31,387 bases of DNA from CAZBDU01 sp964490725. Its GTDB lineage: Bacteria > Spirochaetota > Spirochaetia > SZUA-6 > DRHE01. The DNA is taken from contig CAZBDU010000065.1 in NCBI GenBank assembly GCA_964490725.1, positions 1 to 31,387 of the forward strand. The letters are read 5' to 3'. A model generated the notes under the pieces. The model ran no database searches and was not told the origin of the DNA. It worked only from the letters and a program-made list of their open reading frames with translations. A program made the position numbers and the translations under genes. Below, piece after piece: positions 23,285 to 31,123 of the stretch; the stretch's first letter is position 1; every line of letters starts with the position of its first letter.

Positions 23285-23647
23285 ATGGCTGCACGGATCC
23301 TGCTCGCCGACGACCTCTCCTTCATGAGGATGGTTCAGAAGGAGGTGTTGTCCGAGCGCGGCTACCGGATCGCCGGCGAGGCGGCCGACGGAATCGAAGC
23401 AGTGAACAAGTACCGCGACCTCAGGCCGGACATCGTCATTCTCGACATCACCATGCCGGAGATGAACGGCCTTGAGGCGATGAAGCGCATCTTTGCCCTC
23501 GATCCGGGCGCCCGCATCGTCATCTGTTCGGCCATCGGACAGCAGCACCTGATCGTGGAAGCCATCAAGTCCGGGATCAAGGACTTCATCGTCAAGCCGT
23601 TCAAGCCGGAGCGGCTCCTGTCGGCCATCGAGAAGGCGCTCAGTTAG
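23285..23647 (+). CDS. cheY: Chemotaxis response regulator CheY
   Basis: A single-domain receiver of 120 residues that carries the signal from CheA to FliM. ATG 23285 is chosen over the upstream TTG 23264 because GGAGG ends 4 bases before it. Active-site residues are intact: acidic pair Asp9-Asp10 (ILLADD), phospho-acceptor Asp54 (VILDITMPEMNG), the Ser82 switch position (VICSAIGQ) and Lys104 (IVKPFKPE). There is no output domain. The position of Ser instead of Thr at the switch residue is common. It is the last gene of the operon, 23 bases after cheA, and is followed by terminator hairpins. Confidence 0.95.
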   Translation: MAARILLADDLSFMRMVQKEVLSERGYRIAGEAADGIEAVNKYRDLRPDIVILDITMPEMNGLEAMKRIFALDPGARIVICSAIGQQHLIVEAIKSGIKDFIVKPFKPERLLSAIEKALS

Positions 23648-23854
23648 CCCGCCGTGGTGCCGGCCCGCTGCCTCGAGCGGGAACCGGGCGCCGGCGGCGC
23701 CAAAAAAAACGGTATGCCTGGACGTCTCATGACAGCATACCGTTTTGAATGGGCTTGTTGCGCCCTTTCCAATAGTATCGGAAGGCTACCCCCGTAGCTT
23801 TAGCCCCCACCGCAGGCCGGGGGAGCGGCGGCGGCCGGCAGCGGGCGCAGCGAT
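23648..23854. other. Convergent intergenic region between cheY and the maf-like gene
   Basis: Both flanking genes end here, so this 207-base gap should hold terminators. It contains, left to right: a hairpin CCCGCT-GCCTCG-AGCGGG (23664-23681); a GGCGCC-GGC-GGCGCC inverted repeat near 23687-23701; the main AT-flanked terminator (23706-23746); a small GGGC...GCCC hairpin (23751-23765); and further potential hairpins CCTTTCC/GGAAGG and GCTAC-CCCC-GTAGC up to about 23815. No ORF is convincing. Confidence 0.6.
23706..23746. terminator. Bidirectional intrinsic terminator
   Basis: A perfect 12-base stem, AAAACGGTATGC (23706-23717) with GCATACCGTTTT (23735-23746), encloses a 17-base loop. Eight A residues (23702-23709) lead into it. 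Read on the minus strand, the stem is followed by eight T residues, a strong terminator for the maf-like gene. On the plus strand four T residues end the stem, enough for a moderate terminator for cheY. Confidence 0.85.
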
Positions 23855-25687
23855 TCAGGTGTGCGTGGAGCGGGCCGCGAGCGGGGCCAGGCGGGCGCGG
23901 ATCAAGGCGGCGTGGTAGCCGGCCGATTCGGCCAGCTCCCGGTAGATCTCGCGGTTGGCGGCCAAAACGTCCGCGCCCTGGCCGCCCCCGGCGATGCGCT
24001 GAATCAGGGGCTGGAAGAGGAAGCTCGCCACCTCGCGGGAGGAGAGCTGCAGAATGCGCCGGTCGATCCCGTCCAGCTCGGAAAGCAAGCGCCCTCCTTC
24101 CCGGGAGGAAGGCCCGCGGCGCTCCAGGGCGGCCAGGGTCGATAGGCCCCGCCCGGCCTCGTCCGCCAGCTCGTCCAGCTCGCGGGCCAACCCCCCCAGC
24201 GCCTCGACGGCGCGGGCGAGCGCGTTCTGCTGGCGCCGGGCGGCCTCTCTGGCCCGCCCCACCGCGGAGTCGATCTGCGGGCGCACCGGGGGCAGGTCCA
24301 GCAGCCGCCGCCAGTCCACCCAAGGCATTCCCTCCACGCAGACCCCCCGGGGGCTTAGCGAGCGGGTGGCGGGCGCGCCGGCCTGCTTGAGCCGGTTCTG
24401 GAACCAGAAGCGGTAGATCTCCATCCGCCGGTCGGAGAGGGTGACGCCGCCGTCGTTGGCTGACACCGGGTGGGGGCCTGCGTCGTGGAGGTAGCCGAAC
24501 AGGCGCTGCTCCGCCGTATGCAGCCGCCCGGCCGCCAGGTGGGCAGCCTCCTCGAAGAACGCTCCGCGGCAGTGGGTCCGCCGGTCCGGAAAGCCCAGGT
24601 CCAGGCCGGCCATGTGGATGGGCGCCGAGCCCAGCAGGCGCGCCAGGTCCCAGGCGGTCGTGGCCACCGACCCGCCGGCGGCGAGGGTCCCCTTGCGGCC
24701 CAGGCGCGCCTCCAGGAACTGCCCCAGGGGAAAAAAGGAGGACATGAAGAACAGCGGCTGACCGAAAGCGATGAGTCGAAACAGACGGGGGCAGGCAGCC
24801 GACTCCGACACCACGACGCTTTGCGGGCTGGCGGTCCAGTCCAGGTGCCGGCTGTTCCAGTACTGGGGATCCACGGTGACCAGGAAGTCCGGCTGCACTC
24901 CCCTGGCCAGGCACAGCCGCAGCGAGGTGTCCACCGCGACGATCAGCAGCCGCTCCCTGAGCGGTTGCAGGGCGCCGAGCACCGGCTCCAGCGAGGGGCC
25001 GGCCGCCAGCACCAGCGCGGGCAGCCCCTGGAACAGCCCGGCCAGCACACCAACGCCGGGCCGCTGGCAAAAAAGGGGCATGTTGGCGAGCAGGTTGCGC
25101 ACCCACAGGCGGCCGAAGCGCCGCAGGGTGTTCACGTTGACCTCCCTGCGGTCCAGCAGGGAGGTCAGGGCCCGATCCAGCCTTCCGTAGTAGTCGCTGC
25201 GAAGCTGGCAGGCTGGACGCAGGCGCACCACCCTGGCCTCTCCCAGGGGCAGCTCCTCCACCGCCATGAGCACCGCCTCCGGCTCCCGGCCCAGCTCCCA
25301 GCGCAGCTCCTCCCGGGCCAGGAGGGCCGTGAGGTCGCGGCTGCCCAGAGCCAGGCGGAAGACCTCCACGTCCGGTTCCACCACGACCGCCGGGCAGCCC
25401 GGGTGCAGCCGCAGGAACTCCTCCACCAGATAGCCCAATCCGAAGCCGTAGAAGACGGCCGCGGTGGGGCTGCCGCCCCCCTCGCGCTCCAGCAGACGGC
25501 GCGCCTCGCGGCTGGGGGCATAGCGCGAGTGCAGGAGCACGCCCTCCACCGAAGCAGTCGGCTCCCCCCCGGCACTGCGCTCCACCCGGCAGCGCTCACT
25601 GGAGGGGACCTGCTCCAGCCCCAGCTCGCGCAGCCCTGGTTGGCGGCCGTACAGAACGGAGAGATTGGCCTGCAGGAAATCCGTCAC
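23855..25687 (-). CDS. Maf-like motility-associated glycosyltransferase (DUF115/MptE-like)
   Basis: A 610-residue member of the DUF115 / 6-hydroxymethylpterin diphosphokinase MptE-like family, which includes the motility-associated factors (Maf) that transfer nonulosonic or other sugars to flagellins. The N-terminal half has a Rossmann-like segment (AVFYGFGLGYLVEEFLRLHP, VVVEPDVEVFRLAL). The core at about 235-350 has the family motifs PALVLAAGPSLEPVL, IVAVDTSLRLCLARGVQPDF with LVTVDPQYWN, and IHMAGLDLGFPDRRTH. The C-terminal third is helical. GTG 25687 overlaps the stop of the upstream PBP gene (GTGA), so the two are co-transcribed. Flagellins are not in this window; glycosylating them is the most likely role. 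Confidence 0.85.
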   Translation of the reverse strand: MTDFLQANLSVLYGRQPGLRELGLEQVPSSERCRVERSAGGEPTASVEGVLLHSRYAPSREARRLLEREGGGSPTAAVFYGFGLGYLVEEFLRLHPGCPAVVVEPDVEVFRLALGSRDLTALLAREELRWELGREPEAVLMAVEELPLGEARVVRLRPACQLRSDYYGRLDRALTSLLDRREVNVNTLRRFGRLWVRNLLANMPLFCQRPGVGVLAGLFQGLPALVLAAGPSLEPVLGALQPLRERLLIVAVDTSLRLCLARGVQPDFLVTVDPQYWNSRHLDWTASPQSVVVSESAACPRLFRLIAFGQPLFFMSSFFPLGQFLEARLGRKGTLAAGGSVATTAWDLARLLGSAPIHMAGLDLGFPDRRTHCRGAFFEEAAHLAAGRLHTAEQRLFGYLHDAGPHPVSANDGGVTLSDRRMEIYRFWFQNRLKQAGAPATRSLSPRGVCVEGMPWVDWRRLLDLPPVRPQIDSAVGRAREAARRQQNALARAVEALGGLARELDELADEAGRGLSTLAALERRGPSSREGGRLLSELDGIDRRILQLSSREVASFLFQPLIQRIAGGGQGADVLAANREIYRELAESAGYHAALIRARLAPLAARSTHT

Positions 25688-27579
25688 TGGAGCTCCAGGG
25701 TGATCGTGGCGCCCGGCTTCAGAGCGGTCCCCGGGGGCGGATCCTGCCTCACCACGTACCCATCCCCCAGGATGCGCACGCTCAGGTTCTCCACGCCCAG
25801 CAGCGGCAGCAGCAGCCTCTTGGGCGTGCCCGTGAGGTCCGGCATGGTGGCGCCCAGCTCGACCTGCGGCGGGACCTCGATCACCATCCGGCCCGGGTGC
25901 TCCGCCACGCGGTCCGAACCCGCGGGGATGCCCAGGTACTCGACCAGCCGCTCAGCGAGCTCCCGGAAGACCGGAGCGGCCACCTGGCTGCCGTAGTACA
26001 GGTCACCCCGCGGGTGATTGATCACCACGTAGACGATGAGCCGTGGGTCGTCGCTGGGGAAGATTCCCAGGTACGAGGAAACGTAGTCGCTGTCCGAGTA
26101 GCGGCCCGTACGGGCGTCCAGCACCTGCGCCGTGCCGGTCTTGGCGGAAACACGCACCCCCTCTATCCGGCCCCTGCGGGCCGTCCCCCCCTCCTCGGTG
26201 GCGCTTTCCATCCAGTCGAGCACCATCCGCGCCACTTCCGGGCTCAAGACCTCCCGCACCGGTTCCCGTCCGAAGGTCTTCACCACCTCTCCCTGGGGTG
26301 AGACGATCTTGTGGAGGATGTGGGGCTTGAGCAGCACGCCCCGGTTGGCCAGGGCCGTGGCGGCGGCCACCATTTGAACGGCGGACACCGAGATCTCCTG
26401 ACCGAAGGCGATGGTGGCCTTGCTGCGGGCCGACCACCTAGCCGGAGGTGCGAGAATTCCGGCGCTCTCCCCGGGGAGGGGAAGCCCGGTGGGGCTGCCG
26501 AAGCCGAAGGCCAGAAGCATCTTGTAGAAGTCCTCGGCCTCCACGCGCTCGGAGGCGTAGGCGGCCCCGACGTTGCACGAGTACTTCAGGATCAGCTGGG
26601 GATTCACCCAGCCGTGGGCCTTGAGATCGCGGATCTCGATGCGCTGGCCGTCGGGGAGGACCTTTTCGTAGACGCCGTCGCACAGGAAGCGGTCCTCGGG
26701 CCGCAGCCCTCCCAGCTGCAGGAAGGAGGAGATCGTGACCACCTTGAAGACCGAGCCCGGCTCGTAGGCATGCACCAGGGGAAGGTTTTCCCGGGCCGCG
26801 GCCGGAAAACGGTTGTACTCGTTGGGATCGAAGTCCGGCACGGCGGTGTAGCCCAGGATGTCGCCGCTGCCGGCGTCCGCCACGATCACGAACACCGAGT
26901 CGGCCTGGTTCTCCTCCAGCGCCTTCTGAGCGGCCTGCTCCGCGAAGAACTGGACGTTGGCGTCCAGGGTCAGGAACACCTGGTTGCCGAACACCTCCTC
27001 GGGTTCCTGCCCCACCGTGGAGGGGGAGAGGGTCTCGTTCAGGGTGTACTCCACCCCCGCCAGGCCCACGTTGTCCACCCCCACGTAGCCAATCACGTGG
27101 CTGGCCAGCTTCTGCTCGGGATAGCTGCGGCCGAACTCGGGGACCAGGGTGATTCCGGGCAGGCTCCCTTCTTTCTGCAGCGCCTTCACCCGCTGCGACT
27201 CAGTGGGGGTGATCTTGCGCTTCAGGTACACGAAGCCCGAGGCCCGCTCCAGCCTGGACCGTATCTCGGCCTTCTCCATGCCCAGCGCGTTCGCCAGCAG
27301 ACCCGCCGTTTCGGCGGGCGAGCGCAGGTCCGGCACCCAGGCGGCCACCGAGTTGAGCCGCGTGGTGATGGCCAGGATCTTGCCGTTCCTGTCCAGGATC
27401 GGGCCACGCTCGACCACAGGCAGCCGGATGGATTCCCCGGGCTGCTTGAGCGGCTCCACTATCATGAGCTGCACGAGCCTTGCCACCACCACCGCCAGGA
27501 GCAGGGCAAGGGTGGAAACGAAGAAGATGAGTCGGCGTCGGCTACCGGTATTGCGCATTGCTGGCCTGGACGATCCCAT
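25684..27579 (-). CDS. Class B penicillin-binding protein (FtsI/SpoVD-like) with C-terminal PASTA domain
   Basis: A 631-residue monofunctional DD-transpeptidase that crosslinks peptidoglycan in the periplasm. A basic N-terminus and single membrane anchor (LIFFVSTLALLLAVVVARLV, about 17-36) precede the dimerisation domain with ERGPILDRNGKILA. The catalytic motifs are intact: Ser276 in EPGSVFKV, SCN at 334-336 and KTGT at 480-483. One PASTA domain is seen at about 573-631 (ATMPDLTGTPKRLL; VRQDPPPGT). ATG 27579 has no good ribosome-binding site; ATG 27558 (Met8) is an alternative. It may be the septal or elongation PBP of the cell; a division gene name is not assigned because no dcw cluster is nearby. 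Confidence 0.92.
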   Translation of the reverse strand: MGSSRPAMRNTGSRRRLIFFVSTLALLLAVVVARLVQLMIVEPLKQPGESIRLPVVERGPILDRNGKILAITTRLNSVAAWVPDLRSPAETAGLLANALGMEKAEIRSRLERASGFVYLKRKITPTESQRVKALQKEGSLPGITLVPEFGRSYPEQKLASHVIGYVGVDNVGLAGVEYTLNETLSPSTVGQEPEEVFGNQVFLTLDANVQFFAEQAAQKALEENQADSVFVIVADAGSGDILGYTAVPDFDPNEYNRFPAAARENLPLVHAYEPGSVFKVVTISSFLQLGGLRPEDRFLCDGVYEKVLPDGQRIEIRDLKAHGWVNPQLILKYSCNVGAAYASERVEAEDFYKMLLAFGFGSPTGLPLPGESAGILAPPARWSARSKATIAFGQEISVSAVQMVAAATALANRGVLLKPHILHKIVSPQGEVVKTFGREPVREVLSPEVARMVLDWMESATEEGGTARRGRIEGVRVSAKTGTAQVLDARTGRYSDSDYVSSYLGIFPSDDPRLIVYVVINHPRGDLYYGSQVAAPVFRELAERLVEYLGIPAGSDRVAEHPGRMVIEVPPQVELGATMPDLTGTPKRLLLPLLGVENLSVRILGDGYVVRQDPPPGTALKPGATITLELQ

Positions 27580-27649
27580 GAGCGGGCCAAGGGGTCAACT
27601 AATATTAATAGGAGGCACCGTTATTGTCGATATGATTTGTGAGGAACCC
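27580..27649. promoter_or_regulatory. AT-rich divergent promoter region between PBP and M23 genes
   Basis: This 70-base gap is clearly more AT-rich than its surroundings and separates divergent genes. On the minus strand, TCGACA (27630-27625), 17 bases, and TAATAT (27607-27602) form a candidate promoter for the PBP-maf pair. On the plus strand, TATGAT (27631-27636) is a possible -10 without a clear -35. The palindrome CTAATATTAATAG near 27600-27611 could also bind a regulator. An AGGAGG at 27610-27615 is not at a usable distance from an in-frame start codon. Confidence 0.45.
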
Positions 27650-28801
27650 ATGGTCAGCGTGATCGAACATCAACGGGTGAGGCGCCGCGGGGACACGGGG
27701 CGGCGCAGCAGCTCATCGCAGGGGCGGTTCCCGGTGCCGGACGCTCCCTCCGCAGCGGGGCCCCGTGCCCGGCAGCGCCCGGTTTCACGCCGCAGAGGGC
27801 GCAGCCGGGTCGTCCGGACTCCCACCGGCATCGCTGCCTCCCCCCGCGGGCGGCTGGCGTCCCTCCTGAGGGGCATCCCCCGCTGGGAGGCCGTCCTGAT
27901 GGCGGCGCTCATCCTGGCCGTGCTGATTCCCCTGGTGCTGCAGCTCTGGGGACTGGGCGTGCCCCGCGAGGAGATCCTCCTGCCCCGGGGAGTGGGCGGC
28001 CAGGGCGCGCTGGCCGACTACCTGATCCCCCCGGACAGCACCCCCGCGAGGCAGGGGCTGACACCGCAGGCCCTGAAGAGCCTCAGCATCACCGGCTACA
28101 CGGTGAAGCGGGGCGACACCCTGTCCGGCATCGCCCAGCGCTTCCGGCTCAACCTGGACACGATCATCAGCTACAACAACATCCGCGACGCCCGCGCCCT
28201 GCGCGCAGGCACCCGGCTGGAGGTTCCCAGCAGCGACGGGATAAAGTACACCGTGCGGCGCGGAGACGCGCTGAGCGTGATCGCCAGGAGGTTCGGCGTG
28301 CCGCTGAACGGCATCCTGGACTGGAACGACCTGGACTCCGAGCTGATTCTGCCCGGCGCCGAGCTGTTCATCCCGAACGCACGGCTCGGCGAGATGGAGC
28401 TCAACCGGGTGCTGGGCAGGCTGTTCATCTTCCCCACGCGGGGAAGGGTCACCTCCAGGTTTGGAAACCGAAAGGACCCTTTCACCGGGGTGAGGCGCTT
28501 CCACAACGGGCTGGACATCGCCAACCGCGCCGGAACGGCGATCCACGCGGCCATGTCCGGCAGGGTGGCCATGCTGGGCTACAATCCGAACTTCGGCAAG
28601 TACATCATCCTGAGTCATCCCGAAGGGTTTCAGACCCTCTACGGTCACCTTTCCCAGTTCCGGGTCAGCAGGGGAGAGCGGATCAGCCAGGGACAGACCA
28701 TCGGAATCATGGGCAACACGGGCTACAGCACCGGCCCCCACCTGCACTTCTCCATCTTCCGCCGGGGCGAGCCTGTTGACCCCTACAAATTCCTGCATTA
28801 A
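27650..28801 (+). CDS. Membrane-anchored LysM/M23 family peptidoglycan endopeptidase
   Basis: A 383-residue protein. A long Arg/Ser/Pro-rich N-terminal segment (about 1-75) is followed by one membrane helix (AVLMAALILAVLIPLVLQLW, about 81-100), two LysM repeats (YTVKRGDTLSGIAQRF from 150; YTVRRGDALSVIARRF from 200) and an M23 domain (about 258-383). The zinc-site residues are present: His285 and Asp289 in FHNGLDIA, His333 in LYGHLS, and His364/His366 in GPHLHF, so it should be active. ATG 27650 follows GAGG by 5 bases; the in-frame ATG 27632 is less likely. It probably cuts peptidoglycan cross-bridges in the periplasm during growth or shaping. Confidence 0.9.
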   Translation: MVSVIEHQRVRRRGDTGRRSSSSQGRFPVPDAPSAAGPRARQRPVSRRRGRSRVVRTPTGIAASPRGRLASLLRGIPRWEAVLMAALILAVLIPLVLQLWGLGVPREEILLPRGVGGQGALADYLIPPDSTPARQGLTPQALKSLSITGYTVKRGDTLSGIAQRFRLNLDTIISYNNIRDARALRAGTRLEVPSSDGIKYTVRRGDALSVIARRFGVPLNGILDWNDLDSELILPGAELFIPNARLGEMELNRVLGRLFIFPTRGRVTSRFGNRKDPFTGVRRFHNGLDIANRAGTAIHAAMSGRVAMLGYNPNFGKYIILSHPEGFQTLYGHLSQFRVSRGERISQGQTIGIMGNTGYSTGPHLHFSIFRRGEPVDPYKFLH

Positions 28802-28821
28802 GCTGGCGGCGGGGGTAGCGG

Positions 28822-29928
28822 TTGGCCAGGGCGAAAAGCGGTTCTTCATCGACCTCCCCTGATGGTGCGGGCCGGACCTCCAGACGGCGGGCGGGCGGGC
28901 TGCTGGCGGTGGCTTCCCGTCAGCGGCGGCGCCCTGCAACGCCGCGGAGCGCGCCGAGCCTGCCCGGGGCGCTGGCTGCCGCCGCCCGGCTGGCTCTGGC
29001 CGGGCTCCTGGCGGCGTTCCTCCTGGGCGCCGTGTACCGGGAAGAGGCAGCAAGGCAGGCCCTCCGCAACCGCTACCTCTACGTTCCCCGCGACTGGCGA
29101 ATCCTCACCCTGCTGGACCGCGGTGCGGCCCCGCAGGTTCAGGCGGCAGAGCCCGAGGCGGGCGGTTCGGTGGGCGGCGGGTCGGTGGGACCGCTCCCGC
29201 TGGACATCAAGCGGTATCGGGTCAAGAGGGGGGACACCCTCAGCCAGATCGCCGAGCGCTTCGGGCTGGACCTGGACACGGTGGCCTCCCTCAACCGGGA
29301 GTGGGGCAGCGGAGTTCACCTGCTCAGCGTGGGGGAGGAGATCAGGATTCCCAATCAGGACGGCATCTTCCTGGCCGTGAAGAGCAGCCTGGAATCGCTC
29401 TGCGAGCAGAAGGGAGTGCCCGCGGAGGTGGTGCGCCAGGTGAACCACCTGCCGGCGGGGGATGTGCCGCGGGGTACCGAGCTGTTCTTTCCCGGAGTGC
29501 AGCACACCGGGGTGGAGCGCAGCGTCATGGTGGGCACCGCCTTCTTCCGCCCCGTCCGCGGCTGGCTCAGCTCCGGGTTCGGCTACCGCAAGGACCCTTT
29601 TTCCCAACGCATCGAGTTCCATCGCGGCATCGACATCGCCGCCCCGATGGGCTCCCCCGTGCGGGCCGCCGGCGATGGCCTGGTGACGGTGGTGAGCCGG
29701 GACCCCATTCTGGGGCTCCACATTGTGATCCGCCACCCCGTGGGCTACAGTTCCGTGTACGGACATCTCTCGCAGGCGATGGTAGGCCGGGGGGCCACGG
29801 TGCGCCGCGGTCAGAGGATCGGGTCGGTGGGCACCAGCGGCAAGTCGACGGGCCCTCACCTGCACTTCGAGCTCAGGCGGGGCGGGCGGCCCGTGGATTC
29901 GGCGGGGCTGATCATCGGGATACACTGA
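28822..29928 (+). CDS. Second membrane-anchored LysM/M23 family peptidoglycan endopeptidase
   Basis: A 368-residue paralogue of the preceding gene, starting at TTG 28822 after GCGGGGGTAGCGG. A basic, Ser/Arg-rich cytoplasmic tail leads to a membrane helix at about 48-71 (LAAAARLALAGLLAAFLLGA). One clear LysM (YRVKRGDTLSQIAERFGL) is followed by a degenerate LysM-like segment (FLAVKSSLESLCEQKGVP), and then the M23 domain from about 232. Zinc ligands are intact: His267 and Asp271 (FHRGIDIA), and His346/His348 (GPHLHF). The same layout as its neighbour suggests tandem duplication followed by divergence. The two may act in sequence or as a complex. Confidence 0.9.
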   Translation: MARAKSGSSSTSPDGAGRTSRRRAGGLLAVASRQRRRPATPRSAPSLPGALAAAARLALAGLLAAFLLGAVYREEAARQALRNRYLYVPRDWRILTLLDRGAAPQVQAAEPEAGGSVGGGSVGPLPLDIKRYRVKRGDTLSQIAERFGLDLDTVASLNREWGSGVHLLSVGEEIRIPNQDGIFLAVKSSLESLCEQKGVPAEVVRQVNHLPAGDVPRGTELFFPGVQHTGVERSVMVGTAFFRPVRGWLSSGFGYRKDPFSQRIEFHRGIDIAAPMGSPVRAAGDGLVTVVSRDPILGLHIVIRHPVGYSSVYGHLSQAMVGRGATVRRGQRIGSVGTSGKSTGPHLHFELRRGGRPVDSAGLIIGIH

Positions 29929-29941
29929 AGCGAGGACGAGC

Positions 29942-31048
29942 ATGAGAAGGATACTGTACGCCGTAATCGGGTTGCTGGCCCTGTTCGTAATCGTGCGCGC
30001 GTACACGCAGGAGCCGGCCGCCTCTGCCGGTTCCCGCTACGTCCTGCACCCGGGGGTACTGGAGTTCGAGGGGGAGAAGGGGGGCGGCTCCCTGGCATTC
30101 GGCCTCCTGGAAGGCGACGCCCGGTCGGAGAGGGGCGCCACCCGCACCTGGAGCGTCTTTCCCGTGCGGCTCACCCTGCGCTCCGGGAAAACCGACCTGA
30201 GCCTCACCATGGGGGGGCTGGCGTTCCTGACCCGCACGGGCGTGAACATCGGCAGAGCGGTGGTCGTGGAGGGAACGCGGCGGGGAGACCTGTTCAGCGT
30301 CGGCGGTCCGGTGACCGTGAAGGGCAGGGTGGAAGGGGACGTGTGGGTGCTAGGCGCCGACGTGACCCTGAGCCCCGGTGCGGCGGTCACCGGGGACGTG
30401 GTGGCCCTGGGCGGAACGATCGAGAGCGGCGCCCGGGCCCGCATCGGGGGCAACAAGTACAGCCTCCCGGAGGTACGGATCCCCCTGCTGGGGCTGCTCA
30501 CCTCCGAGCACTCCGCCGCCACCTTCCGCTTCATCGTCGAGCTGCTGGGGGTCGTGCTTTTCCTCCTGCTGCTCTTCCTGGCGGTTCATTTCGCCGGCCC
30601 GGCAGTGCAGAGAGTGAGCCAGATTCTGGCCGCGCGCTGGAGGGGCTCGATCCTCTACGTGGCGCTGGCCTTGCTGGTGCTGCCGGCGGTCCTGTTCCTT
30701 CTGATCGCCTCGATCGTGGGCATCATCCTGGTGCCCCTGGTGCTGGCGGCCCTGCTGGTGGCGGCCTACCTGGGCTTCGTGGTGGTGTCCGTGCGCCTGG
30801 GCGCCTGGCTGGGGCGCTCCGGGGGAGGCGCCGGCGGCGCCTACACGGCCGGGCTGCTGGGGCTGCTGGTCCTGCGCGGCCCGGTGCTGCTGGGAATCCT
30901 GTTCACCCTTCTGGCCTCACCGTTCTTTCAGGGGCTGGGGCGCTTCCTGTTCGGTCTGGGGACGTTGGAGATGGTGGTGGCTTGCCTGTACGGGCTGGGG
31001 GGCATTCTGGTGGAGCTGCGCCTGCGGCGCAGCGCGGCGGCCAGGTAG
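29942..31048 (+). CDS. Bactofilin-like polytopic membrane protein of unknown function
   Basis: A 368-residue protein. The N-terminus is a signal-anchor-like helix (RRILYAVIGLLALFVIVRAY). A beta-rich exported region follows, with a right-handed beta-helix or bactofilin-like stretch at about 115-165 showing short repeats (LFSVGGPVTVKGRVEGDVWV, LGADVTLSPGAAVTGDVVAL, GGTIESGARARIGG). The C-terminal half has about five membrane segments (for example IVELLGVVLFLLLLFLAVHF and LYVALALLVLPAVLFLLIAS). Soluble bactofilins scaffold M23 peptidases and cell shape in other bacteria; here the domain seems fused to a membrane module. The ATG at 29942 follows GAAGCGAGGACGAGC. Function is inferred from its neighbours only. 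Confidence 0.72.
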   Translation: MRRILYAVIGLLALFVIVRAYTQEPAASAGSRYVLHPGVLEFEGEKGGGSLAFGLLEGDARSERGATRTWSVFPVRLTLRSGKTDLSLTMGGLAFLTRTGVNIGRAVVVEGTRRGDLFSVGGPVTVKGRVEGDVWVLGADVTLSPGAAVTGDVVALGGTIESGARARIGGNKYSLPEVRIPLLGLLTSEHSAATFRFIVELLGVVLFLLLLFLAVHFAGPAVQRVSQILAARWRGSILYVALALLVLPAVLFLLIASIVGIILVPLVLAALLVAAYLGFVVVSVRLGAWLGRSGGGAGGAYTAGLLGLLVLRGPVLLGILFTLLASPFFQGLGRFLFGLGTLEMVVACLYGLGGILVELRLRRSAAAR

Positions 31049-31070
31049 GCGAGGCGGCCCTCAGGCGCCC

Positions 31071-31123
31071 GCCGGAGGGGGCGTCATCGCCCGCCGAAGG
31101 GGCCGCCGGAGGGGCCGTCATCG
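31071..31123. repeat. Imperfect 34-base-period direct repeat of small hairpins at the 3' end of secA
   Basis: A 19-base unit GCCGGAGGGGGCGTCATCG (31071-31089) recurs at 31105-31123 with one change. Each copy forms a short hairpin with a TCAT loop: GGGCG/CGCCC in the first and GGCCG/CGGCC in the second. The single difference is matched by a compensating change in the other arm. The second copy overlaps the secA stop codon. It may aid termination or protect 3' ends between the convergent genes, though neither copy has a T-run. Confidence 0.5.

Noticed and set aside
23750..23850. A c-di-GMP-I (GEMM) riboswitch on the minus strand
   Set aside because: Only a short core-like stretch matches; the 5' GGCAAACC part is not seen and no gene lies downstream in that direction within reach.
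24470..25996. A 508-residue plus-strand frame opposite the Maf-like gene
   Set aside because: Gln/His/Gly-rich antisense translation with no domain; the minus-strand protein has clear family motifs.
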